Source of the DNA: Manis javanica
Lineage: Eukaryota; Chordata; Mammalia; Pholidota; Manidae
DNA: 64,000 bases
Reading direction: 5' to 3'
NCBI RefSeq assembly: GCF_040802235.1
Contig: NC_133161.1
Span: 17,935,001 to 17,999,000 of the forward strand
Shown one piece after another: positions 1 to 10,810 of the stretch. Under the pieces are notes generated by a model. It was not told the DNA's origin. It made no database searches and was given only the letters and a program-made list of their open reading frames with translations. Position 1 is the stretch's first letter. Each line of letters begins with the position of its first letter. A program made the translations under genes and the position numbers.

Positions 1-159
1 ATTTTTCAGCTGGCATCAAAATTTCGATTCTTGTGTCAAGGTGAATGATGTCATATTTTCTTCCAAGTTCAATTGTCTGCTGGATTCCTCTTTTTGGGGG
101 TCCCACAGACAGACCAAAGTCAATGTGTGCAAAGGAACTCCTCAACTCCCCCCACATAG

Positions 160-787
160 TCCTCTCGTCCTCACTAAATCTGTTCAAGGCACTACAGTTC
201 TCCCAGTCACCAGGCTCAAAATGTTGACAATGTGTAATTCAATTCCTCTCTTTCCCTTACTTATTCGCTTACGAACACTTACCCAGTCAACATATAATTT
301 CATCTCTTGTCTTCATCCCTTCTTCTCTGTTCTGCTGCCATTTTCCCATTTTAGTCCTTCTTTGTTTCTTTTTCAGATGATTGCAACAACTTCTTACCTA
401 GGCTGTTTCTTGTTTTTCATTTCTCTAAGTATATGTGTCCAAGTTCATCTTCCTGTAGAGACTCCAATCAAGCCACTTCCCAGCACACAACCTGGTTGCC
501 CATGATCTACAGACTGAAGTCAGACACCTCAAATCACTTTCTGCCAAAGTGGAAATAAATGCATATAAACACAGAGCAAAGCTGAGAGCCATCTTCCCAG
601 CATTCAATGCTCTCTGTTGCCTGTCCTCTTTACCTTCTCAAGGCACCTCTTTAGACTCTTGGTTCCAATAGAACTGCACTTCTGTGCTCCCAATATGCAA
701 ACCCAGTTCCTAACTGGACAAGCTCATGCTCATGCCCTTATGGGAGCTCCTCTTTTTCCAAATCTGACCATAGAATCCTACAAATTC
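160..787 (+). repeat. L2 LINE fragment, first part
   Basis: Scattered blocks resemble the L2 3' half, for example around 370-400 and 655-715. Divergence is high. A matching downstream L2 block resumes after the MaLR LTR at 788-1212, suggesting one element split by a later insertion. Confidence 0.42.
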
Positions 788-1212
788 ATATTAGTTTGCT
801 AGGGCACTGCAATAAAGTGCCAAACTGGGTAGCTTAGAACAACCTAAATTTATTGTCTCACAGTTCTGGAGGCCAGTTGGAAATCAAGGGGACAGCAGGA
901 CCGTGCTCCCTCTGAAGGCCCGGGGAAGGGTCTGCTCCAAGCTTCCCTCCCAGCTTCCGGCAGCTGCTTGGCCTGTGGAAACGTAACTCCAGTCTTCATA
1001 TAGCATCTGTGTGCTTGTGTGTGTCCAAATTTCCCTTTTCTAATAAGGACACCACTTACATTGGATTAGGGACTCACCTTACTCCAATATGACCTCATCT
1101 TAACTAATTACATCTGCAATGACCCTATTTCCAAATAAGGTCACAGTCTGCAATACTGATTGTTAGGACTTCAACATATGAATTTAGAGGGTACACAATT
1201 CACCCTATAACA
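788..1212 (-). mobile_element. MaLR-family LTR (ERVL-MaLR), solo
   Basis: On the plus strand the copy opens with the inverted LTR end TTAGTTTGCTAGGGC. It then carries the usual 'caacctaaatttattg' and 'cacagttctggagg' blocks and ends with TATGAATTTAGAGGG and CCTATAACA. These are landmarks of a mammalian apparent LTR read backwards. No internal retroviral sequence is attached. I do not assign a subfamily, and the flanking 5-bp duplication is not clear. Confidence 0.82.
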
Positions 1213-1400
1213 CCATCCTTATAGCCAAGTTCAAATGAGTGTCACCTCCTTCTGGAAACATCCTGAACCCACTCTCCCTCTCCCTCACCCCAAGCTTGAT
1301 ATAATCTCTCTCCCTCTTTGCCCACCTCTGGCCTAAGAAACTCCTACCACTTTTCTGTGCTTTATGACACCAGCACCGGACGTGCATCTGGTTCAGGTAT
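1213..1400 (+). repeat. L2 LINE fragment, resumed after the LTR
   Basis: The block around 1235-1275 ('gagtgtcacctccttctgg') matches the conserved L2 3' region. It directly follows the MaLR LTR and is co-oriented with the L2-like sequence before it. Confidence 0.48.
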
Positions 1401-3527
1401 TGAATTGTCTCCAAACTATGTTCCGAAGGGGATTATGACTCTGCCTGCAGGATCTCTAATTGCACACCTATCTCTCACCTTGGAAGATGGTGGAAAAGCA
1501 TAAACAGTTCTGACAGTGCTCTCTTTGGCGCTGGAAATGTGCTCTGCGTGGTGAGGAGGTGTCCCGTTGGTGATTCCCTGACAGGACAGCTGTCTCCAGA
1601 ACCAGACGGAGTTCTGCAGACATCTCTGCGCACTCCTTCAGGTCCGGCTGCTAGAGGCGACCCTCGCAACTGCTACCGCTGAAGGACTGAGGCTGCTCTG
1701 AGCCGTCACCACCCCACCAGCCAGCTCCGCCATCCTGAGCAGTTAATCCGCTATTTAAGATGCAGATCTTGGTTTCTTTTCGCAGCCTGCTCAGCCACAT
1801 TTTGCAGTTTTGATTAGGAGATAGAGCCCTTTGTGCAAGAATTAGGTCGGGTCACACCATTTAATAAAGCTATCATGACTGATGCGAGCCCTGCACACAA
1901 AAGAAAACAGGAGGCATACAGCTGTGCTCTTTGTGGCATGAAATCATGCAGCTTCCACTTGGGGAGGGACCTTTTTGATGTCACAGGGCGAGGGATTAAG
2001 TCATAATTATGTAGATCTAAATTACCTTGCAGCAAATCCACTGGCATTTCTTCATTAACGTCGCAGCAGGCTTTAATTCCAGCGTAAGATGGATCACCCT
2101 TCAGCTGCACTGACACCCAGCCTGCAGAAGATGTTTGGAATTAAGCAGGGACTTGGGGTGAAAAGAACATCAGGTGCCATTTTTCTACTTTTGTCTCAGA
2201 TGGGATTTTGATTAGTAAGTACAAGTCTGCCTTTCATGAGAGGGCTTGAGGTGCCTGTTAGCCAGGTTTCACATTTAACTTCACTGCCAAAAGCTCAGAG
2301 CAGTGGAATCTGAGAACCCAGTAGTTACAAGGACCTTGTATATCACTGATCATCTGAGTTTTCATCAGAAGGCAGAAGAGCTTCAAGTCAGATTTCTTCC
2401 AGAAAGTTTTATGACTAAGGTGGCCAACCGATATGACCATGAATATTTCCTACATCCAAATGACACTCAAAATCAGAATTACATCTTAGTATCTTTACCA
2501 GGGGAGTTGAAATAATTAGGAGGAGAGGCTTAGGGATAACAGGGATCTGCTAGGAACTTATGTTACCATCCAATGTCAAGTCGTGGAGGTTGACCCCTGG
2601 TCAATGTGCAGGATGTCTTAGGATTGGTTAGTTGGCTCGTGTTTGGATCACCCAGCAGCTTGCCTCAGCAAGGCTTCTCTCTGAGCCAGTCATCTCCTCC
2701 ATCTGCTGTTAGGGTCAACCCAGAACACTGCCTCCCAGTGTCAGGCAAGATAGTCTTGTTTCAGGAGATTGCAAGAAAATTTCCTAAGCAATAGAGACCG
2801 AGATCTGCTTTTCTCCACTAAGGAAGGAGCTAGGTGTTCTCCTACTCATCTTTGGGGATTGGCTACCCATGGACTTCTTTTCCATCTGTAACAGGGAATA
2901 TTTTTCTGCTATATTAGGTAATGTTTAGCCCCCCAAAAAGCATAGAGGAGATGACAGAGTTGAGAAGGACAGTCTAGGCTGGCAGATCTTCAACCAGAAT
3001 TAGGTGGGTTCAACAAAGGAAGACATTGCCAGGTCTCACCTTGGCCTACTACCTAAACATCTCTGGTGGTCTCTTCTTCAACCTTCCATGAGGCTTCATT
3101 GGAATTGTAGCAACTCTTCCAATTCTTTTATATGATTTCTAGTCTCTCTTATTTTTGTCTTAGTTTGCTTATGAATAAATGTTATAATTCCAGACTATTT
3201 CAAAGTCTTTCTGGAAAACATGTGGTAGTGGTAGTGGTGGGTATCAAATTACATGTACATTTGAAAATAGAAGTCATCCACAAAAATCGTCTACCCACTA
3301 GAGCAGGAAACTATACTCATCATCTATGATAAACAGGCATTTACCTTTAGTTGAAATCTTTAGTGACAAGTAGCTCGCTCCTTTAAAAGGTGACCTAGTC
3401 CACTGTGGGCTACTCTCACCATATAAAGTTCTTCTTTGTATTAAAACAAAATTAGCTTCTTGGTAATGTTTCTCTATTGATCTTAATTATTTCCTTTGAT
3501 GATTTTAGATGATTTTTTTCCTTTCAG
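1401..3527. other. No gene seen; includes a candidate conserved non-coding stretch
   Basis: No repeat or exon was recognised with confidence. Positions 1740-2110 are free of recognisable repeats and carry several homeodomain-type cores (TTAATC, GGATTA, TAATTA-like) and unusually even composition. The ORFs here have no family resemblance. Confidence 0.35.
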
Positions 3528-3535
3528 CATTTTAT

Positions 3536-3790
3536 TAGTTACTATTGCTACATAAAAAACTGTCCCTGAATTTAGCTGCTTAAACAACATAATTTGTATG
3601 AGAGACAGCTTCTGAGGGTCAGGAATCTAAGAGCAAGTCACCTGGATGCTTCTGGCCTAGGTTCTCTCATGAGGTTGTTATTAAGATATCAGGTGGTGGG
3701 GCTATAGTCAGCACCCCCAAGAAAAACTTCCTATTTGAAAACTGGACATTTAAAGCAGCTCTGAAAATCAGATACTCTCCTCCACCAGGG
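3536..3790 (-). mobile_element. MaLR-like LTR fragment
   Basis: The block from 'ttagttactattgctacata' through 'cttaaacaac' and 'gggtcaggaatctaa' to 'ctctcatgaggttgttatt' follows the order of an MLT1-type LTR read backwards. Another piece of the same kind of LTR, its opposite end, lies at 6020-6108. I could not show that the two belong to one copy. Confidence 0.55.
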
Positions 3791-3819
3791 CATTGTTGCT
3801 GTTGTTTATTTGCTTAGTG

Positions 3820-3869
3820 ACTTTCCTGGACAAATTCTGTATATATATACAGAATTTGTCCAGGAAAGT
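3820..3869. repeat. Perfect 50-bp palindrome
   Basis: The sequence equals its own reverse complement over all 50 bases. Each arm carries ACTTTCCTGGACAAATTCTG and the centre is an alternating TA tract. Symmetry breaks at the next base on each side (G at 3819, T at 3870). There is no spacer, so it can form a full cruciform or hairpin. Confidence 0.97.
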
Positions 3870-4734
3870 TATATATATCCCTGTCATTGTGGCCACTGAA
3901 ATCTCTGCTCAGCTGACTTAATGGATGGTTAATGATTGTACAGAGATTTCCATAAATGCCTTGAGCCAACTAGTCTCCAGCTTTTCCCAAGGGGCAATGT
4001 GTGTGCGTGCGTACATGCACGAGCTGTGATACACTTTTAATGCTCCTGAACTTAAGGACTTCCTGCTTATATAGGACCTCAGGTTCAGCAAGAGGTCCCT
4101 CTTGGGTCTCTCCTAAGCATACACAGTGTCCTGTACATGTGTGTGGCCTTCTAGACCACCAGTGATTTGGTGGAGCCTTTCAGAGCCATCTATAACTATC
4201 TCATTCCTGAGTCCTTCCTTTTAAATTACTGGTCAGGCTCTTGATGGCCCCAGCTGGTATCATGGCCTCATGTAGCCACAACCAGAAAAGAATCTTATGT
4301 TTAACAAGATTCAGAGTAACATCCCCGCTCTCCTTTCTGCCCCCAGTGAGCTCTGAATCAAGTCAAGTAATGACAATGTCCTATGAATGAGGCTTTTCCA
4401 TGGAGCTGCAAGAGGGGTAAAATAGTGGCAATTCTATGGGAATGGGGCCTTTGAGGAGCTCCAAACCCAGTCTGCCCATCCAGTGGCTGTAAAGCTGCTC
4501 AATCGCAATGCTGCCATGATTTTGAACCTGCTGGTTTTCAAGGACCCTGCAAAGCCAGGATGAGAGGTAGTCAAACAGTGCAAGTTAAAATGCCAGGAAG
4601 ATTTGTGATTCTTAACAAGATTCAGCAGTTTTTCCTGAATAAGGGCTCCTTGGTTTATTGCAAGCCTTTGGTTAATTTCCAGAATTTGGAAAAGTTGACT
4701 TTGAAAATTTTTGCAAGTATTTTTGTTGCTTTTA
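3870..4734. other. Unassigned sequence
   Basis: No gene and no repeat recognised with confidence, apart from a short GT/GC-rich patch near 3998-4016. Confidence 0.4.
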
Positions 4735-4751
4735 TGGAAGAATGGATTTTA
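4735..4751. repeat. Target-site duplication of the L1 at 4752-5995, left copy
   Basis: TGGAAGAATGGATTTTA here matches TGGAAGAACGGATTTTT at 5996-6012, with two differences over 17 bases. The pair flanks the L1 exactly, as expected for target-primed reverse transcription. Confidence 0.85.
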
Positions 4752-5995
4752 TTTATTTTTTAAATAGGTGTCATTGATATATAACCAGGTTTCACATGAA
4801 CAACATTGTGGTTACTACATTCCCCCCTATTATCAAGTCCCCCCAACATACCCCATTACAGTCACTGTCCATCAGCATAGTAAGATGCTATAGAGCCACT
4901 ACTTGTCTTCTCTGTGCTATACTTCCTTCCCTGTTACCCCCCGATATTATGTGCACTAATCATAATATCCCTTAATCCCCTTATCCCTCCTTTCCCACCC
5001 ATCCTCCCCAGTCCCTCTCCCTTTGGTAACTATTAGTCCATTCTTGGGTTCTGTGAGTCTGCTCCTGTTTTGATCCTTCAGTGTTTGCTTTACTCCATAG
5101 ATGAGTGAAATCATTTGGTACTTGTCTTTCTCTGCTGCATGGCTTATTTCACTGAGCATAATACCCTCAAGCTCCATCCATGTTGTTGCAAATGGTAGGA
5201 TTTTTCTTCTTCTTATGGCTGAGTAATATTCCATTGTGTATATGCACCACATCTTCTTTATCCATTCATCTACTGATGGACATGTAGGTTGCTTCTATTT
5301 CTTGGCTATTGTAAATAGAGCTGCGATAAACATAGGGGTGCCTGTGTCCTTTTGAATCTGTGATCCTACATTCTTAGGGTAAATTCCTAGAGGTGGAATT
5401 CCTGGGTCAAATGGTACTTCTATTTTGAGTTTTTTGAGGAACCTCCATACTGCTTTCCACAATGAACTAATTTACATTCCCACCAGCAGTGTAGGAGGGT
5501 TCCCCTTTCCCCACATCCTTGCCAGCATTACTCATTGCTTGTCTTTTGGATGTTGGCCATCCTAACTGGTGTGAGGTGATATCTCATTGTGATTTTAATT
5601 GGCACTTCTCTGATGATTAGTGATGTGGAGCATCTTTTCATGTACCAGTTGGCCATCTGAATTTTTTCTTTGGAGAAGTGTCTGTTCAGATCCTCTAGCC
5701 ATTTTTTTCATCGGACTATTTTTGCTTTTTGGGTGTTGAGACATGTGAGCTCTTTATATATTTTGGATGTCAACCCCTTACTGGATATACCATTTATGAA
5801 TATATTCTCCCATACTGTAGGATGCCTTTTTGTTCTGATGGTGTCCTTTGCTGTACAGCAGATTTTTAGTTTGATGTAGTCCCACTTGTTCATTTTTGCT
5901 TTTGTTTCCCTTGCTCGAGGAGATGTGTTCATAAAAAGTTGCTTGTGTTTATATTCAAGAGAGTTTTGCCTATGTTTTCTTATAAGAGTTTTATG
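4752..5995 (-). mobile_element. 5'-truncated L1, young subfamily (ORF2 3' end and 3' UTR)
   Basis: On the minus strand this reads the last part of L1 ORF2, the 3' UTR and a short A-rich tail (T-rich on the plus strand at 4752-4761). Recognisable C-terminal ORF2 peptides include the segment around 'MWCIYTMEYYSAIRRRKILPF' with the following block up to 5252. Frames are broken by stops, so it encodes nothing functional. The 3' UTR is the type shared with 16560-17703, 56032-57590 and 58129-58275. Its 5' end falls where the 56032 copy has the segment at about 56338. It is bounded by a 17-bp target-site duplication. Confidence 0.95.
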
Positions 5996-6012
5996 TGGAA
6001 GAACGGATTTTT
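5996..6012. repeat. Target-site duplication of the L1 at 4752-5995, right copy
   Basis: Partner of 4735-4751, two differences over 17 bases. Confidence 0.85.
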
Positions 6013-6019
6013 ATAAGTT

Positions 6020-6108
6020 CTTACTCCACTATTCTGTAAGTTTCCCAGGCCCACTTCTTGAAGGAAGGAGCACCAAAGAATTTGTGGACATATTTTAAAA
6101 CCACCACA
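6020..6108 (-). mobile_element. MaLR-type LTR, 5' terminus
   Basis: 'caaagaatttgtggacat' followed by 'ttttaaaaccaccaca' is the inverted beginning (TGTGGTGG...) of an MLT1-type LTR. The L1 inserted next to or inside it. The other end of a similar LTR is at 3536-3790. Confidence 0.58.
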
Positions 6109-7069
6109 TGGCATCTATACTCAGAACTGAAATCCAGTCTCACCTGCCAACCTGGCCCAGAGCTGCCATCAGCAGTTATGAGATTTAGCAATGGAATTAA
6201 AAGGGTGGGGAGGCCCATCGTTTGCTGAGCGCTTTCTTTACAGCTGAACCAGATGCTTTTCCAGGCGAGCTTGTCCTCTCTTTGACCCCTTGGAAAACCT
6301 ATCACCTCTGTAACCACCTGCCAGCCTTGCAAGGTGGGGAGGCATCTACATTCATGGAAGCCTGCTCGATTTTATAAAGGAAATCCAAGTGCAGCCCACG
6401 TACCAACTGTTGATAAGACAATCTGCCAGCCTCTTGGGACCTTTACTCTGCTCGGCTTTCCCCGTGAGGTTACCCGGTGTGCCTGGATGGTGCCCTACCA
6501 ATTGGCAGCCATATTCTCACTTTTGGCCAGGCCTTCCAGCACTTATTGTGTAGTCCATGGTATCCTAAGAGATTTTATAATGTCTTTAACACTGACAACG
6601 AGGAAGTATCCATGGCTGTCACAGGAGTACTTGGGAATTCTGACTTTGCGCATTTGACTTAGAAGTCAAATTTGCCTTTGGGTAGTTACAGCTGATGTTC
6701 AATGTAATAACTAATAAGTAGAAACTCCACCCTACTGACCAAGCCATGTTTCCAGAAATGAATGGCTGAAACTAGCCTAATTACCTATCTTTCACAGTGG
6801 AGGGGTTTTTAAGCGCAGCCAGGTTAGCAGCTCACTGGAGCCAGACAGTCTTGGTTTGTGTCACACGTATGTACTAGAGTGATATTACAGGGGATCTTTC
6901 CTGTTTGATCTAATAAGCCTGATTTTCTATGGAGAAAGAAGTTGAGAAATTTTCACTTTGCCATACACTCACTGGGAGGAATTGGCAGCCACACAGTAGA
7001 GGGGCAGAAGGAGAATAACCAGAATGTACATGCCAGACCTTGCCCTCCTGGCAATCCTGAACTAGGCAA
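6109..7069. other. Unassigned sequence
   Basis: No gene recognised. A frame open at 6334-6657 has no resemblance to a known protein and no exon structure. Confidence 0.4.
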
Positions 7070-7613
7070 TGTGGCAGATTAGAGATGGCTGCAAATTCTT
7101 TGATATTCTTCCTATTGAGGGTAGGAGCTATTACTGGCTATCACTTTTTGACCTTTAAAGTATGGCCAAAGTGATGCTAAGCTAGTTTTAGGGCTAGTCT
7201 TTAAAAACACTAGCAGTAGATTAATGATACCAAAAAAAAAAAAAAAACCCCAAAAACAAAAAACCACTAGCAGCTTCTGCCTTGGTCTCTTGGTGCCCTG
7301 AGACATCATGTAAGTTCAACCACCCTGCTGAAGAGACCACATGGCTCTGAGACTACGCGGGAGGAAAGGGGCCCAGCTGAATCCAGCCCTATAGCCACCC
7401 CTGCCGAGGTGTCCAGTATGTGAGCGAAGGCATCTTAGATGCTCCGGGCCAGCCCAGCTGCCAACTCAAGGCCACCGAGTTACCCTGCTTGATGCCACAT
7501 GGAGCAGAAGAATTGCCCAGCTACTCTATGTCCAAGTTTCAGATCCACAGAATAATGAGATATAATACAATAATGTTTAGTTTGTTAGTTTGTTACACAG
7601 CAATATATAACTG
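7070..7613 (+). mobile_element. MaLR-type LTR with internal A-run
   Basis: It starts TGTGGCAGATTAGAGATGGC and ends near 'tgttacacagcaatatataa', the start and end landmarks of an MLT1-type LTR. Between them are the typical cagcttctg, gccctgagac and cagctgaatccagcc blocks. A 16-base A-run at 7232-7247 interrupts it, perhaps the tail of a small insertion or a slippage tract. Confidence 0.62.
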
Positions 7614-7859
7614 CAAGAGGGAGTCAGTGCCCTTCCGGGAGAGTATGTCTTACACATGAGCAAAGCACCTGATAGGTTAGACCCTGACTCTTCTTTAGCT
7701 GCATGTCAGTGGGTGCTCATAGACCCTCTTAGGGTGCCAGGACTTGGGGTCTGCCCTGTGTGTCAGTGGATAGGGATCCTAGGTGCCTGCTTGGGGTGCA
7801 AACTGGCCACACTGAAGTAGGGTCCTCTTGGTGGGGAGCAGATCTTGGGCTTATAACCA

Positions 7860-8045
7860 CAAATAAATATCTAGAAGGGAAATTGTTGAGTCATGGATAC
7901 GTAAATTTCTAAGCTTTTTGCTATACACTGCCAAATTGTACTCCGGAAAGGACCTACCAATTTCTAGTTCCTTCTACAGTCTATGAGTGCCTGCTCCCTG
8001 GCCCCTCAGTAGCACTGGCTATTATCAACTGCAGTAGTAATTGTG
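7860..8045 (-). mobile_element. Old L1-type fragment
   Basis: 'tctagaagggaaattgttga' and 'ctgccaaattgtactcc' match the inverted ORF2 C-terminal region of old mammalian L1/HAL1 copies. Confidence 0.42.
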
Positions 8046-8054
8046 ATCTTACAG

Positions 8055-8166
8055 GTAATGTCATCCGTTTGCACGACCTCAGCTTGTTCATCTTTGCATC
8101 CATTGTGCCTGGTGTAGTGTCTGGAAAGAAGTAGGTACGCAATAAAGATTTGTTAAATGAATAAAG
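8055..8166 (+). repeat. L2 LINE 3' end
   Basis: 'tgcctggtgtagtgtctgga' with 'gcaataaagatttgttaaat' is the recognisable L2 3' terminus. Confidence 0.62.
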
Positions 8167-8214
8167 TCTCAAAAGACTGCAAAATCTATTCCTCCAACCC
8201 AAAGCCCTCCCCTG

Positions 8215-8461
8215 TTGGTCTATGTATTTTTCTAGATGTCCCACAGGTGCCTCAAATTTATCATCCATGCAGTCCTTCACCTCCAACCCTGCTTCCTCTC
8301 CCCACACGGCGATCCCTGTCTCACTGACGGGCCCATCAGCTGGCTCAGTTAGCCTAGCTAGAAACTTGGGAAACTTCCTTTGCCCCTTTGCCTCTTCCTC
8401 TTACTCCTCCCATCCAACCATTGATCATGCCTGCCAAGTCTATTCATTCTTCACCAGTGCA
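8215..8461 (+). repeat. L2 LINE, upstream half of a split copy
   Basis: 'ctagctagaaacttgggaaa' and the following C/T-rich block to 'cctgccaagtctattc' follow the L2 consensus order. The next L2 block is found only at 8758, after an inserted repeat. Confidence 0.55.
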
Positions 8462-8757
8462 TTCATTCTAAAAGTACCTCTTGATCATTGACTGTGCGCC
8501 AGGGACTTAGTACTGGAGATACTGAGAATAAAATATACAAAATCTCTGCCCTCATAGACCATTTTAGTTGGGGAAGATTATAAAAAATTAACAAATTACA
8601 TAGGATGTCAGATGGTGGTAAACGCTGTGGAGAAAAACTAGGCAAGAAAGGGTGACAGGGTCTGGGAGGGAGGCTGCGGTTTTAAGTAGGTAGACAAGGA
8701 AGTCTCACTTAGGAGGTCAAATTCAAGCAGAGACCTGAAGGTGAGGGAGCCCCGAGG
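8462..8757 (+). repeat. Unnamed interspersed repeat nested in L2
   Basis: 'gactgtgcgccagggactta', a 'ctctgccctcatagacc' block, 'ggtggtaaacgctgtgg' and 'agcagagacctgaaggtgag' follow a dispersed mammalian repeat that I recognise by sequence but cannot name. The L2 flanks meet across it, so it inserted after the L2. Similar 5' blocks occur near 20385, 34635 and 41935. Confidence 0.5.
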
Positions 8758-9120
8758 CTTTTAAATACCTCCTGAATCCATCCTCTGCTCTCCATCTGCC
8801 CTGCCATGGCCCTAGTGTAAGCTACCACATCTTTCGCTCTTGGATTATTACTAGTCTTATGGCCATCCATCTCCCAATTCATTATCCACCTTTCCCCTAG
8901 GGTGATCTTTCTCAAGGCAAAGCCTGATTCCACACTCTTGCTTAAAACTAGTAGTTAGCCTAAACTCCTCAAGCTAAAAATCTGATAATCCATTAGTACA
9001 CGTTCTGGGAGGGCAAGATCTTCCCCAAGCTTGCATCCCCCAAGTCCCCTGGACAGCCACAGCCACTTTGAGCTCCTACTGATAAGCATGGCACTGAACT
9101 TTTAAAAACCTTCATAAGCT
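8758..9120 (+). repeat. L2 LINE, downstream half of a split copy
   Basis: 'taaatacctcctgaatccat' and, later, 'tagggtgatctttctcaagg' and 'tgcttaaaactagtagttag' are L2 landmarks in the right order and orientation. Confidence 0.62.
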
Positions 9121-10452
9121 CCTCTCTTCTCATTCCATAAAGAAAAAACGGGACTTTTTTGTTGTTGATTCTTTTTTATTTCGCCTTGAAATGCCTGTTA
9201 GAGAACCTGGATCCCTTTAAAAGAGCCATTCATTCAGGAAGGGTAGGTTATGGGGCTAGAAGAAACTTTCTAATCAGTAAGGTAAGAGCTAATCATGCAA
9301 ATCAGGGGCATTTGTAGCTGAACTAAGTGGGGGGGCTGCAGCTTTACATTATTCATAAGCTATAGGCTGGCGGCATGGCCCTGGATATCAACGGCATAAG
9401 TTATATGGACTTTAGATCTTGGTGTGATACGGGCACAGACTCTGCACTTGGAGAGTCAGTTTGCAGCAAAAGGGGTTGGGTCTGGCAGGGTGTGGGGGGC
9501 TCTGCGTGCTACGTCATGGGGTCTCTGGGTCAGGTTTTCTGAGTGCAGGAGACTGAAGTGGAGGGCTCAGTGGGGCCAAGGAGCACCATATCCCTGGGGC
9601 CCACCCCGGCCTCGGTTCTGGTGAACCGAGTTAGAGTCCTCGTGCTATCTAGCAGGCTGGGACTACACCTGGGGTCTGCCTTGCAAATTCAAGCTGTAGG
9701 TCCCAAGGTCACATGAACCACTCAGTGCAAAGCTGTGTCTACAACTAGGACAATGACAATTAGTAGGTGTCCTATTTTGGGGCATTAGAGGAACAGAAAC
9801 TGCATCAGAGGGGTGGGATATTAATGAGGGCAGGATAGCCTTTGCTCTGTTAGTCTCCCTGACAGATGCTGCCTTCAAAGACCAGACTCAGGGGCATCCT
9901 TCCAGAACCTGCTCTCCACAGGTGGCCATGGCAAACTTTCCAAGCATTGCCATTTAAATTTGAACAGTACCAGAGGATGGGCTAATTAGCAATGAGAGGG
10001 GTTAAAAAGCATGAGAGGCGTAAAATGTGTTCAGTATATAGACTTGAGCACCTTTTTTCATGAATGAATTTAAATATAAGTAAATCTGGTACTTGACAGT
10101 TAAGGAGCCAAACTTCAGGTCCCAGATCTCCCATAATCAACAGAGAACTGTCTCCAGATTTGCCAAGGTGAGTCTGATCCTGCTGACAAAACTCTGCGGT
10201 GTTTACCTAGGAGTAAACGTTCCAATAATGGCAGTGGCCAGAGAGTAGGGACAGAGTGGGGACTTCACTGAACTTACAGAGCATGCTCAGACAGCTTTTG
10301 TCTCCCCTTGCTAATAAAGGCTGTAGCACACTGCCTGCTAGCACAGCTGTGGGGAGGAGGCACATTACTTCTCCTCACTCCTTATGGTTGAAGGCTCCTG
10401 ACGCTTACCGAAGGAACCCGATAGACAGGAATGCCAAATTGGCTTAGATCTG
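9121..10452. other. Unassigned sequence
   Basis: No gene or confident repeat. Positions 9180-9420 are repeat-free with an octamer-like ATGCAAAT at 9295-9302. Frames at 9424-9624 and 10256-10447 look like chance. Confidence 0.35.
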
Positions 10453-10810
10453 TGCTATGGCCTGAATGTTGGTTTCTCCCAAAATGTGTACACTAAAATC
10501 CAAATCCCCATTGTGATGGTATCAGGAGGTGGGGCCTTGTGGAGATGCTAAGGTCATGGGAGTGAAGCCCTCATGAATGGGGCTACTACCCTTGCAAAAG
10601 ACCCACAGAGCTCCCTAGTCCCTTCCACCCTGTGAGGAGCCAGTGTGAAGGCACCATCTGTAAACCAGAAAGTGGGCCTTCACTAGACACCAAATCTACC
10701 CTTGTCTTGATCTTGATCTTGGACTTCCTAGAACTGTGGACAACACTGTTCTGTTGCTTATAACCTACCTAGTTTCTGATATGTTGTTGTATCCAGAATG
10801 GACTAAGACA
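10453..10810 (+). mobile_element. MaLR (MLT1-type) LTR, near full length
   Basis: It runs from TGCTATGGCCTGAATGTT through 'attgtgatggtatcaggagg', 'agctccctagtcccttccac', a 'cttgatcttggacttcctag' block and GGACTAAGACA at 10800-10810. This order is diagnostic of an MLT1-type LTR in sense orientation. It is solo. The 5-bp flanks (ATCTG/ATCCA) match at three of five positions. Confidence 0.87.

Noticed and set aside
2531-2544. TAGGGATAACAGGG resembles the I-SceI homing endonuclease site
   Set aside because: Only the first 14 of 18 bases match and there is no homing intron nearby. Best explained by chance.
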